Assembly: GCF_003096035.1 (NCBI RefSeq) | Contig: NZ_CP029186.1 | Span: 1,315,001 to 1,379,000 of the forward strand | Reading direction: 5' to 3' | DNA from: Flavobacterium album | GTDB taxonomy: Bacteria > Bacteroidota > Bacteroidia > Flavobacteriales > Flavobacteriaceae | Length of the DNA: 64,000 nt | In this document: one piece after another, positions 57,348 through 64,000 of the stretch | Layout of the letters: each line of letters begins with the position of its first letter | Position numbering within the stretch: the first letter of the stretch is position 1 | The notes under the pieces: model-generated | What the model saw: the letters and a program-made list of their open reading frames with translations, nothing else | The model's database searches: none | Told to the model about the DNA's origin: nothing | Program-made: the position numbers and the translations under genes

Positions 57348-58637
57348 TTATTGCATCATCATTTTTGTAACGTACTGGTTGCCATTGTTGGTCACTTTTA
57401 CCATGAGTACCGTGTTGCCGGTTTCAGCAAGGGTTACAGGCGTATCTACAGCAGTTGTAGTGGCCGAGAACACTTTTTTGCCGTCCACCGTAAATATCTC
57501 GATCAGTGATTCGCCCGAAAGGTTTGGCAATGATAGCGTAAAATTGCCATTAGTAGGGTTTGGATAAGCCGACATTTTTTTATTTGGTACTGCTTCATCA
57601 ATGCCCAAAGGCAATTGGCAAACTGCATCTGCCGGGATCGTGATGTTCGGGTGCTGCTGAAGGTCTTCAGTTTGCGGCGCGCCATAATATTCGATGCCTA
57701 TATAATATGGGAACTGTGGCGTACCCGCAGCATCCAGCGTTACAAAGTAGGCATACGTGCCATTAGGATATTCGGGTGTTACGCAAAAACGGCCATTGTA
57801 TTTATCAAGTGTACCACCGTTGCTTTCCAGCCATTCGTAATCTTCTATGTAGGTGCCGATAGGGTAGGTGCTGTTTACCGCCGGGCCATAGTTGGCAGAC
57901 GTAAGCGACACGCCATACGGCAGGGTAGTCCTTGTGGTAATGTTGCGCAGCGAATAGCCGGTAAGCATCCGGGTAACGGTGCTTGTGGCATCGTTCGGGT
58001 TGGAGTAGCCATAAGGGCCGTATACGGGGTTGCCGTCAAAAGCATAACCAACAATAGGCGAGTGTACTGTTGCTTCAGTAGCCTCATACAGCCTGTAGGG
58101 TTTGGCGTGGCTGTGGTAAGCGCCCTGTTGCTGCGGGTGTGCGCCAAGGGTAGCATCGAGCACAAAGCCTTCCGCTTTATATACTTCCACGTTCCAGGTG
58201 CCTTGTCCCATACCGTTGTTGCCGCTGCCGTTGTAATAATGCGCATTCGAAAGCCCGTAGATAGGCACCCCGTTTACCAACATTCCGATAGCACCCAGTT
58301 TCGGGGATATGGTTTTACTTGCAGGTACGGTTGGATTCCGCGGGAATGAAAACGTATAATTCTGGGCCGATGGCGCTCCCGGGTTCAGGAACTGCCCCAT
58401 ATCGGTGGTCATCCCCTCCGATTTTACCCAAAAATAAGTGTCGTTATAGCACACCTTCGTGACATCGGCAAGCGTAGTCGAAGTGTAAAACACAAAGCTC
58501 GGATTGTTCGGGCTGCCGTTGGTGTTTTGCCAATAGCTGGCATACTGCCCCTGGTTCAATATCCAGCTGTCAATCTGTGGCTGTGCTGCAGTAAGCATAA
58601 GGCAAAAAAGCGCGAAAAAGGTAAATTTGATTTTCAT
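57348..58637 (-). CDS. YHYH domain-containing protein with T9SS type A tail
   Basis: A 429-residue secreted protein. A signal peptide (ending TAAQPQ) leads into a YHYH domain (about 80-330) with GQGTWNVEVYKAEGFVLDATLGAH, GAYHSHAKPYRLYE and GYAFDGNPVYGPYGY. The name-giving YHYH motif appears as YHSHAKP here. A short linker with PLGIDEA leads to a type A T9SS domain (SAYPNPTNGNFTLSLPNL ... NQYVTKMMMQ), so it is predicted to be secreted or surface-attached. Function of the family is not established; His-rich YHYH motifs and their neighbours suggest metal binding. It is the first gene of the unit with MbnP- and MbnH-like genes. Confidence 0.88.
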   Translation of the reverse strand: MKIKFTFFALFCLMLTAAQPQIDSWILNQGQYASYWQNTNGSPNNPSFVFYTSTTLADVTKVCYNDTYFWVKSEGMTTDMGQFLNPGAPSAQNYTFSFPRNPTVPASKTISPKLGAIGMLVNGVPIYGLSNAHYYNGSGNNGMGQGTWNVEVYKAEGFVLDATLGAHPQQQGAYHSHAKPYRLYEATEATVHSPIVGYAFDGNPVYGPYGYSNPNDATSTVTRMLTGYSLRNITTRTTLPYGVSLTSANYGPAVNSTYPIGTYIEDYEWLESNGGTLDKYNGRFCVTPEYPNGTYAYFVTLDAAGTPQFPYYIGIEYYGAPQTEDLQQHPNITIPADAVCQLPLGIDEAVPNKKMSAYPNPTNGNFTLSLPNLSGESLIEIFTVDGKKVFSATTTAVDTPVTLAETGNTVLMVKVTNNGNQYVTKMMMQ

Positions 58638-58710
58638 ATTATTAGGGTTAGTTATAAGCTTAGACGACAGAAGAAATAAATTCCTGCGGTGGGAATGAAA
58701 AAGTTTTTAG

Positions 58711-58846
58711 ACCTCACCCCCGGCCCCTCTCCGAAGGAGAAGAGAGCGATACGTGCTTACTCTTGCTTAATTATAGGTGTTGTTATGCTTAAGGGCAAGA
58801 GTGTAGCTGCCCCGTCTCCTTCGGAGAGGGGGTAGGGGGTGAGGCT
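58711..58846. repeat. Paired hairpin repeat upstream of the MFS gene
   Basis: CCTCACCCCCGGCCCCTCTCC at 58711-58748 and its inverted partner GGAGAGGGGGTAGGGGGTGAGG at 58809-58846 form one long inverted repeat. Single versions occur at 16753, 25291, 29279 and 35141. Confidence 0.65.
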
Positions 58847-58853
58847 TGTACAC

Positions 58854-58902
58854 GCAAACGTTTGCTGCTTTAAAAAAATAAGTATATTTATCGGGTTAAC
58901 CC
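58854..58902 (+). promoter_or_regulatory. MFS promoter with two palindromes
   Basis: GCAAACGTTTGC (58854-58865) is a perfect 12-bp palindrome with the central CG of LacI/PurR-type operators. It is followed by a -7 box TATATTTA (58883-58890, one mismatch to TAnnTTTG) and a second perfect palindrome GGGTTAACCC (58893-58902) over the predicted start of transcription. The ATG follows at 58909. Confidence 0.5.
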
Positions 58903-58908
58903 ATCTTT

Positions 58909-60141
58909 ATGAACGCTGCCAACTATACTTCGAAAAAGAACATCGCATTAATACTTATTATCGCTTCCCTTGGCTATTTTGTTGATATTTACGACCTCGT
59001 TATTTTCTCTATCGTCCGCACGCAGAGCCTGAAAGACATCGGCATTGCGGAAGATGCGGTACGCGGATCGGGTATGTATATCATCAACATGCAGATGGCC
59101 GGGCTGCTGATAGGCGGCTTCATCTGGGGGACGCTGGGCGACAAATACGGGCGGCTTAAAGTACTGTTCGGGTCGATACTGCTGTATTCGGTGGCGAATA
59201 TCGCCAATGGTTTTGTTCATAATGTGGATGCCTACGCGATCATCAGGCTTATTGCGGGCATTGGCCTGGCGGGCGAGCTTGGTGCCGGTATAACGCTGGT
59301 GAGTGAAAGTATGAGCAAAGAGAAACGGGGCTACGGCACCATGATCGTGGCGGGCATTGGCGTACTGGGCGCGGCGGCGGCATTTTTTGTAGCCGAATAT
59401 TTCAGCTGGCGCAATGCCTATTTTACCGGCGGTGGCATGGGTCTCCTGTTACTGTTGCTCCGTGTGGGCATGCTGGAGTCGGGTATGTTCAAAAAGGCAA
59501 CGCATAATGAGGAGGTGGTAAAAGGCAACTTCTTTATGCTATTCGCCACACGCGAAAGGGCGATGCGCTACATCTATTGCATCTGCATTTCGCTGCCGAT
59601 ATGGTATGTGGTGGGCATCCTGATCACGCAGGCTCCCGAGCTGGGTAAGGCACTGGGCGCTACCGAAACGCTGAGCGCAGGCCGGGGTATCATGCTCTGC
59701 TATATCGGGACATCCTTGGGTGAGGTGATCGCCGGGCTTATAGCGCAATGGAGCCGTTCGCGCAGGCTGTCGCTGGCGGTGTTCCATATCATGTCGGTTA
59801 TCGTGGTATGCCTGTACCTGGGCAGCAATGGCATTACGCCCGAAAGGTTTGCAGTGCTGGCCTTCCTGATGGGGTTCTCGGTAGGGTATTGGGCATCCTT
59901 CATCACGGTAGCTTCGGAGCAGTTTGGTACCAACCTTCGGGCTACAGCTACCACCACCGCACCCAACTTTGTACGCGCCGCACTAATACCGGTTACCTTC
60001 CTGTTCGAATTCCTGGTACGCCGGTATGATATCATCTCCGCAGGCTATATCGTCATGGTGCTGCTTACGGCCATTTCGCTGTTTGCGTTGTGGAGGCTGA
60101 AGGAGAGTTTTGGCAAGGATCTGGATTTTGTGGAGAATTAG
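58909..60141 (+). CDS. MFS transporter
   Basis: A 410-residue major facilitator with about twelve helices. The loop motif between helices 2 and 3 reads GDKYGRLKVLFGS, and TLVSESMSKEKRGYGTM lies at the helix 4-5 region. The layout is like metabolite:H+ symporters (sugar, aromatic acid or organic acid carriers), but the substrate cannot be told. The promoter has a LacI/PurR-like palindrome, so sugar or nucleoside control is possible. The small membrane protein gene at 60165 follows by 23 bases. Confidence 0.88.
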   Translation: MNAANYTSKKNIALILIIASLGYFVDIYDLVIFSIVRTQSLKDIGIAEDAVRGSGMYIINMQMAGLLIGGFIWGTLGDKYGRLKVLFGSILLYSVANIANGFVHNVDAYAIIRLIAGIGLAGELGAGITLVSESMSKEKRGYGTMIVAGIGVLGAAAAFFVAEYFSWRNAYFTGGGMGLLLLLLRVGMLESGMFKKATHNEEVVKGNFFMLFATRERAMRYIYCICISLPIWYVVGILITQAPELGKALGATETLSAGRGIMLCYIGTSLGEVIAGLIAQWSRSRRLSLAVFHIMSVIVVCLYLGSNGITPERFAVLAFLMGFSVGYWASFITVASEQFGTNLRATATTTAPNFVRAALIPVTFLFEFLVRRYDIISAGYIVMVLLTAISLFALWRLKESFGKDLDFVEN

Positions 60142-60164
60142 TTTTAGTTAAACAATTAATTGCA

Positions 60165-60560
60165 ATGTTCAAATCAGCAACTATATTCTACGTATCTTCC
60201 GTATTATTCCGATTTGCATTGGCTATAGCCGCACTTCCGTTATTGGTATTTTTAATAACGGGAGAAAATCTGGGACTGTCCGACTGGTTTATTGTCATGT
60301 TTGCCCCGGTCACCTTTGCCACACTTGCAGCATATCCAAAAGCTAAGGATAATGAAACAAAACGGCAGCTAAGGATCGCGAATATCATATTGGTTGCTAT
60401 CTGCAACATTTTTATAGTATGCTTACTATCAATAACGGTTTGGTTTTATGGCTCCAACGATACGCCGGATTGGATCGTAGTTCTCGGGCTCGTTTTAATT
60501 ATTGGGTTTGCGCTGCTATGGTCTTTTATTAAGGAAGTAAAGTGTTCTGGTAAAAACTGA
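60165..60560 (+). CDS. Small four-helix membrane protein, paralogue 1
   Basis: A 131-residue protein with four predicted helices (FRFALAIAALPLLVFLIT, WFIVMFAPVTFATLAAYP, IILVAICNIFIVCLLSITVW, WIVVLGLVLIIGFALLW) and the basic loop YPKAKDNETKRQLRIAN. It is related to the product of the gene at 60586, and to the broken copy at 61154, by the pattern FRF.L near the N-terminus, the loop followed by a conserved N, and an end resembling LLW/VWGV. I do not recognise the family. Start set at the ATG at 60165; the frame extends upstream into the MFS gene. Confidence 0.75.
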   Translation: MFKSATIFYVSSVLFRFALAIAALPLLVFLITGENLGLSDWFIVMFAPVTFATLAAYPKAKDNETKRQLRIANIILVAICNIFIVCLLSITVWFYGSNDTPDWIVVLGLVLIIGFALLWSFIKEVKCSGKN

Positions 60561-60585
60561 CACCAATTTCAACCGATTTTAATAT

Positions 60586-60993
60586 ATGAAAATTTTTAAG
60601 TTAAATTCAATAGTATTCCGTTTCATCCTGTCTTTTTGCCTGATATCGATGGCTGCGGAACCAATATTAGCTGCTGCACTTGGCGGGCAATCATCGACAG
60701 AGTTGACTGATTACATCTTCCTCTTTTTTCTATTGGGGATGATTATTATGCTAACAATGTACGCCAGGGCAAAAAATAAACGCGCTGTAAAATGGCTTGC
60801 GTATACCAATATTGCCCTTTGCTCATTATGGACGATAACTGGTCTATGGAGTTTGATCGAATCGATTACTTACAGTGAATATTTGCTTTTATTGCCTGCC
60901 CTACTATTTGTCTTTCTTGGTGGAATATCGGTATGGGGAGTGTTGCGCGATTTGAGGAAAATAGATAGTGAGCAAGGAAATAGTCATCAATAG
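60586..60993 (+). CDS. Small four-helix membrane protein, paralogue 2
   Basis: A 135-residue protein with four predicted helices, aligned to its neighbour: IVFRFILSFCLISMAAEPIL, YIFLFFLLGMIIMLTMYARA, KNKRAVKWLAYTNIALCSLW and LLLLPALLFVFLGGISVWGV. It starts 25 bases after paralogue 1. No known domain. Tandem copies suggest a duplicated small membrane protein, perhaps in an immunity- or stress-type role; that is only speculation. Confidence 0.75.
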   Translation: MKIFKLNSIVFRFILSFCLISMAAEPILAAALGGQSSTELTDYIFLFFLLGMIIMLTMYARAKNKRAVKWLAYTNIALCSLWTITGLWSLIESITYSEYLLLLPALLFVFLGGISVWGVLRDLRKIDSEQGNSHQ

Positions 60994-61120
60994 CTTTAGA
61001 GAAATACTCACTGCTATGTGATATCTAATCGGCGCTCAATAGAGCTTTAGGAAGAATTTGGATTTGGTGAAAGCTTAATCACCCACTCAGGAGCAGGGCT
61101 TTTGCCGAAATGAAGGCAGC

Positions 61121-61128
61121 CATATTTG
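61121..61128 (+). promoter_or_regulatory. Possible -7 box (CATATTTG) of the broken third paralogue
   Basis: One mismatch to TAnnTTTG, 26 bases before the ATG at 61154. Weak on its own. Confidence 0.25.
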
Positions 61129-61153
61129 CAGTAATAATGATCAAATGCCAGAT

Positions 61154-61541
61154 ATGAATACACTAAAATTTGTTCCATATTATACCGTCTAATCCTGGTA
61201 TTATTTATAATAATGATGTTTGCAGCGCAACTCATGGTGGGGGTTGCAGGGCATAATCAGGGAATGAACCCCGAAGATTATGTAGCGTTAGCTTATTGTG
61301 TAGTGACTATTGCCACCCTAACCTCTTATGTCAACACGAACAATCAGGCCGCAAAACAAACACTACGATATGTAAACAGTATTCTTGTCGCTATTGGTAC
61401 AGCAACTGTAACCTATGTGATTATATCAATGGGCATCAACGCGAATTCTATGCTATATTGATGCTGCCTATATTATTTTTTATAATCCCCGGAATATTGC
61501 TGGCGTGGGTATTGTTGCGGGAGGCTTTTGAAAATAGATAA
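61154..61541 (+). pseudogene. Small four-helix membrane protein, paralogue 3, two frameshifts
   Basis: Read in three successive frames, the stretch gives MNTLKF, then SILYRLILVLFIIMMFAAQL...NTNNQAAKQTLRYVNSIL...NANSMLY, then MLPILFFIIPGILLAWVLLREAFENR. Joined, they align with the two intact neighbours over all four helices (compare FRFIL, KAK..KRQ..IAN and LLLLPALLFVFLGGISVWGVLRDL). Both breaks need one added base: near 61166-61173 and near 61455-61463. At the second, the stop TGA overlaps ATG, so the last 26 residues could also be a re-initiated piece. Either a decaying copy or two sequencing losses. Confidence 0.6.
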
Positions 61542-61555
61542 AGAATTTGGTAACC

Positions 61556-62164
61556 CTACTTCCTCACACTATCATGCGACTGGCTCTGCGTCCCATTATT
61601 CCACAGCGTCAGGATATCCGTAGCAACCGCTGCGCCGCTTCCTGCAGCGATAGATAGCTGGCTCCTGTGCCCGGCGAGTGTCCCGGCAGCATAAATGCCT
61701 TCGGCAACCAGGTGGTCGTCGTTCTTTAGCTGGATGCGGTTCTTTTCGGGGATCGCTTTTTTGTGTGGAATAATATAGTCCATCAGGCCTTCGATCATAA
61801 AGGTATTGGCCGAGCCTATGGCTACTACTATTATTTTGGTATGATAAATGTTTTTGTTGGTGGTAACGGTAAAATTCCCTGCGCTGCCTCCTACGGACAT
61901 TACTTTTTCGTTGGGGATCTGCTCCACATGGGGATATTCGGAATGCAGTTGCTCAAGGCTTTCTTCCATCAGGGCTGAGCCTAATTTTCCGGGTGGTACG
62001 CCATAGGCATTCCAAAAGACCGCATCCTGGAGGGACGATGCTTTTTGATGGGTAAGTATTCCCACCCTTTTGCCTTCGGCATAGGGTTTTTTATGTGCGG
62101 AGCCTAATATCAGTGCGCAGGATACCCCCGACACACCGCCTCCTATAATAAGGACATCGAACAT
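61556..62164 (-). CDS. Small FAD/NAD(P)-dependent oxidoreductase
   Basis: A 202-residue flavoprotein of the thioredoxin-reductase-like two-dinucleotide-binding fold, shortened. The FAD-binding loop is IIGGGVSGVSCA at the start, and the C-terminal FAD segment is GIYAAGTLAGHRSQLSIAAGSG. There is no CxxC redox centre, and the NAD(P)-binding insertion is missing, so it is not a thioredoxin reductase; the reaction is unknown. It follows the small membrane protein gene with one base between. Confidence 0.82.
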   Translation of the reverse strand: MFDVLIIGGGVSGVSCALILGSAHKKPYAEGKRVGILTHQKASSLQDAVFWNAYGVPPGKLGSALMEESLEQLHSEYPHVEQIPNEKVMSVGGSAGNFTVTTNKNIYHTKIIVVAIGSANTFMIEGLMDYIIPHKKAIPEKNRIQLKNDDHLVAEGIYAAGTLAGHRSQLSIAAGSGAAVATDILTLWNNGTQSQSHDSVRK

Positions 62165-62165
62165 A

Positions 62166-62366
62166 CTAATGGTTTCTCGTTTTCTCTTCGATGTTCTTTG
62201 CCAGCCTGAAGATCAGAAGTATGCATACGGCACATAATGATGCAACAATCCCGATAAGGGCAACAAGGCTGTTCCCTTCTGTCAGGTTTTCAAAATCAAG
62301 CAGGGTAGCGTTAAAGATGATAAGGCCTAAAGCAATAGCTATCAGCGCGTAAATAAAAAATTTCAT
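62166..62366 (-). CDS. Small two-helix membrane protein
   Basis: A 66-residue protein with two hydrophobic helices (FFIYALIAIALGLIIFNATLL and SLVALIGIVASLCAVCILLIF) and a charged tail. A GGAGAAAA stretch sits just before the ATG, one of the few purine-rich ribosome-binding sites in this window. It is the first gene of a pair with the FAD enzyme. Not recognised. Confidence 0.7.
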   Translation of the reverse strand: MKFFIYALIAIALGLIIFNATLLDFENLTEGNSLVALIGIVASLCAVCILLIFRLAKNIEEKTRNH

Positions 62367-62421
62367 ATAGTTTTCTCCTTATACGGTCGGTTTGGTCGCT
62401 GTGAAATTAAAAAAATTAATA

Positions 62422-62997
62422 TTAAAGGAATAATTGTTTAACATTAGCCGCGAATAATTTAACAGCTATTGCCAACAGCACTACGCCGAACACTTTACGT
62501 ATCACACCCAGGCCGTTATCCCCTAAAAGTTTCTCGATCTTCGCCGAAGATTTGAGCACCGCATACACCAAAATAACGTTGATTACGATAGCAACTATGA
62601 TGTTGATCTTCTCATACTCGGCACGGAGCGAAAGCAGCGTGGTCATGGTACCGGCGCCCGCGATTATGGGGAAGGCGATGGGCACGATAGAGGCGGTACT
62701 CGGATTGTCTTCCTTATGGAGCCGTATGCCCAATATCATTTCGAGTGCCAGAAAGAACAGCACGAACGAACCCGCCACAGCAAACGAGTTGGCATCGATA
62801 CCGATGAGCTTCAGGATTTCCTCGCCGACAAACAGGAACGCCACCATAATGACCATAGCCACTATAGAAGCCTTTTCCGACTGGATGTGCCCGAGCTTTG
62901 AGCGCAGGTCGACGATTATAGGGACGCTCCCTATAATATCGATCACGGCAAAAAGCACCATGGTCACGGTAAACATTTCCTTCCAGTCGAATCCCAT
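62422..62997 (-). CDS. MarC family membrane protein
   Basis: A 191-residue protein with six hydrophobic helices of the MarC/UPF0056 type: VTMVLFAVIDIIGSVPIIVDL, ILKLIGIDANSFAVAGSFVLFFLALEMILG, and PIAFPIIAGAGTMTTLLSL, the family signature. The function of MarC proteins is unsettled (they are not antibiotic pumps as once thought). I chose the ATG at 62997 because the family usually starts at this point and the -7 box at 63017-63024 would lie inside a longer frame starting at 63030. Confidence 0.88.
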   Translation of the reverse strand: MGFDWKEMFTVTMVLFAVIDIIGSVPIIVDLRSKLGHIQSEKASIVAMVIMVAFLFVGEEILKLIGIDANSFAVAGSFVLFFLALEMILGIRLHKEDNPSTASIVPIAFPIIAGAGTMTTLLSLRAEYEKINIIVAIVINVILVYAVLKSSAKIEKLLGDNGLGVIRKVFGVVLLAIAVKLFAANVKQLFL

Positions 62998-63016
62998 TTT
63001 CTCAAATTTCGGACTG

Positions 63017-63024
63017 CAAAAGTA
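63017..63024 (-). promoter_or_regulatory. -7 promoter box (TACTTTTG) of the MarC gene
   Basis: On the minus strand TACTTTTG matches TAnnTTTG and lies 20 bases before the ATG at 62997. It settles the start codon. Confidence 0.5.
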
Positions 63025-63102
63025 CCGCATAAATTTCTGATGCGTGCTAATTTGGCGTTAAATTTTTGGAGGGGTTTGGCTACATGGCGATATGTTTTTT
63101 TT

Positions 63103-63418
63103 GCCACGAATTTATACGAATTACATTAATTAATCAAATTCGCCTTTTTCGATCTTCATACCACCTTAAAACTGTGACTAGCTGTCTACATTTTGTAGAT
63201 ATTAATTTTACCACATAACTTGTCCTGCCAATAGCGGGAGGCACGTAGCTTGTAAATGGCGGATAGAGATGTACCTAAGTTGCAAATAGGCTGAAGCTTC
63301 GCTTCACTATGTTCAACTATATTCACCATCAATGAAAAACTTTAAACACTATGTTTCTATGTGCTTAAATAAATTTTAGACAGTTATTGAATTTGTGAAA
63401 ATTCGTGTAATTCGTGGC
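63103..63418. repeat. Long-range inverted repeat (GCCACGAATT / AATTCGTGGC)
   Basis: Imperfect arms at 63103-63125 and 63396-63418 (GCCACGAATT and TAATTCGTGGC) enclose about 270 bases with no gene. This fills most of the gap between the marC and DUF3109 genes. The inner part contains GTAGCTTGTAAATGG and AAGTTGCAAATAGG, which look like a degraded second element. Confidence 0.5.
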
Positions 63419-63433
63419 TAAACCTTTTATTCC

Positions 63434-63441
63434 TATCTTTG
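63434..63441 (+). promoter_or_regulatory. -7 promoter box (TATCTTTG) of the DUF3109 gene
   Basis: TATCTTTG matches TAnnTTTG and ends four bases before the ATG at 63446. Transcription would start on or next to the start codon, so the mRNA is predicted to be leaderless. Confidence 0.5.
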
Positions 63442-63445
63442 CCCC

Positions 63446-64000
63446 ATGTTTCAACTGGGAAAAACAATAGTATCTGAGGATATTTTAGAAAAGGAATTTG
63501 TGTGCAACCTCTCGGCATGCCACGGCGGATGCTGTGTGGATGGCGATGCCGGCGCACCATTAATGGAAGAGGAAACCAAAATACTGGAGGCTATTTACCC
63601 GAAAGTGAAACCGTTTCTCCGTAAAGAAGGGATCGCCTCTATCGAAGCGCAGGGCACCTGGGTGAAAGGTACCGATGGCGACCTCGAAACGCCGCTTATA
63701 GATGATAAGGACTGCGCCTATGTTATTTTTGATGGCAAAACAGCCCTTTGTGGTATCGAGCAGGCCTATAACCAGGGCATCATCGACTGGAAAAAGCCTG
63801 TGTCCTGCCACCTGTACCCCATACGCGTGAAAGACTTCACCGAATTTGCTGCGGTCAATTATGACAGGTGGGACATCTGCAGCCCGGCATGCTCGTTGGG
63901 CAAAGAACTGGAAGTTCCCGTTTACAAATTCGTAAAGGAAGCGCTCATCCGCCGCTTTGGTATCGACTGGTATACTGAGCTCGAAAAAGTGGCCGCTGAA
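63446..64000 (+). CDS. DUF3109 family protein (3' end outside window)
   Basis: An open frame from an ATG at 63446 to the right edge (185 residues, no stop seen). It begins MFQLGKTIVSEDILEKEFVC and carries a cysteine pattern CNLSACHGGCC, followed later by CHLYPIRV and DICSPACSLG. This matches the Bacteroidota DUF3109 family, whose cysteines suggest a metal or iron-sulfur site (related in look to YkgJ-type zinc/iron-chelating proteins). Function unknown. Confidence 0.88.
   Translation, partial: MFQLGKTIVSEDILEKEFVCNLSACHGGCCVDGDAGAPLMEEETKILEAIYPKVKPFLRKEGIASIEAQGTWVKGTDGDLETPLIDDKDCAYVIFDGKTALCGIEQAYNQGIIDWKKPVSCHLYPIRVKDFTEFAAVNYDRWDICSPACSLGKELEVPVYKFVKEALIRRFGIDWYTELEKVAAE

Noticed and set aside
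61047..61235. A 62-residue minus-strand frame
   Set aside because: It lies opposite the start of the third four-helix gene, has no recognisable features, and no promoter faces it.
62998..63030. Longer start for the MarC gene
   Set aside because: The promoter box at 63017-63024 would lie inside the coding region, and the family normally starts at the later Met.

Overview
The window looks like a chromosomal segment of a Flavobacteriaceae (Bacteroidota) bacterium, probably Flavobacterium or a close relative. The reasons are type IX secretion (T9SS) C-terminal sorting domains of types A and B, a SusC/SusD pair, propeller/Y_Y_Y sensors, 7TM-DISM kinases, -7 boxes of the Bacteroidota form TAnnTTTG, and no clear Shine-Dalgarno preference. 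I saw no rRNA, tRNA, CRISPR array, transposase or phage gene. The intergenic regions are unusually rich in short dispersed inverted repeats.

Layout. 1-13.9 kb: three consecutive minus-strand genes for very large secreted proteins with lamin-tail domains; the second and third carry 16 and 9 tandem ~75-80-residue repeats and end in type-B T9SS domains, and the first runs off the left edge. 14.2-16.6 kb: a glycosyltransferase gene overlapping a GH1 beta-glucosidase gene. 16.8-17.7 kb: an LpxH-like metallophosphatase. 17.9-25.1 kb: a signalling cluster of two histidine kinases with nearly the same kinase half, a stand-alone receiver, and a receiver fused to a class III nucleotide cyclase. 25.3-26.8 kb: YitT-family and HD-domain genes. 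27.1-29.2 kb: a GH97 glucosidase. 29.8-30.4 kb: a TRIC-family channel. 30.5-40.1 kb: an NtrB/NtrC-like pair divergent from a five-gene ABC-type tripartite efflux operon (adaptor, unknown small protein, ATPase, permease, TolC), with an 18-bp perfect palindrome in between.

40.2-54.8 kb is a polysaccharide utilisation locus (PUL): a divergent one-piece propeller/Y_Y_Y/LuxR sensor-regulator, then SusC (interrupted by one missing G in a G tract), SusD, a PKD-type surface lipoprotein, a GH30 enzyme, a GH5 enzyme with carbohydrate-binding modules and a T9SS tail, and a fibronectin-like lipoprotein. The glycosidase set suggests a beta-glucan. 55.6-58.6 kb is a compact three-gene unit on the minus strand: YHYH-domain protein with a T9SS tail, MbnP-family protein, and a di-haem MbnH/MauG-type peroxidase. 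By analogy with MbnP/MbnH it may be a copper-binding, kynurenine-forming system. 58.9-61.5 kb: an MFS transporter with two palindromes in its promoter, followed by two small four-helix membrane proteins and a broken third relative. 61.6-63.0 kb: FAD oxidoreductase, a small membrane protein and MarC. 63.4 kb to the end: a DUF3109 protein cut by the right edge.

The best candidates for something new are the copper/kynurenine-like trio with a T9SS-secreted partner, the twin-kinase-to-cyclase relay, the palindrome-controlled efflux island, and the nested repeat elements. Three apparent single-base deletions (one in susC, two in the third four-helix gene) could be real or could be assembly errors.
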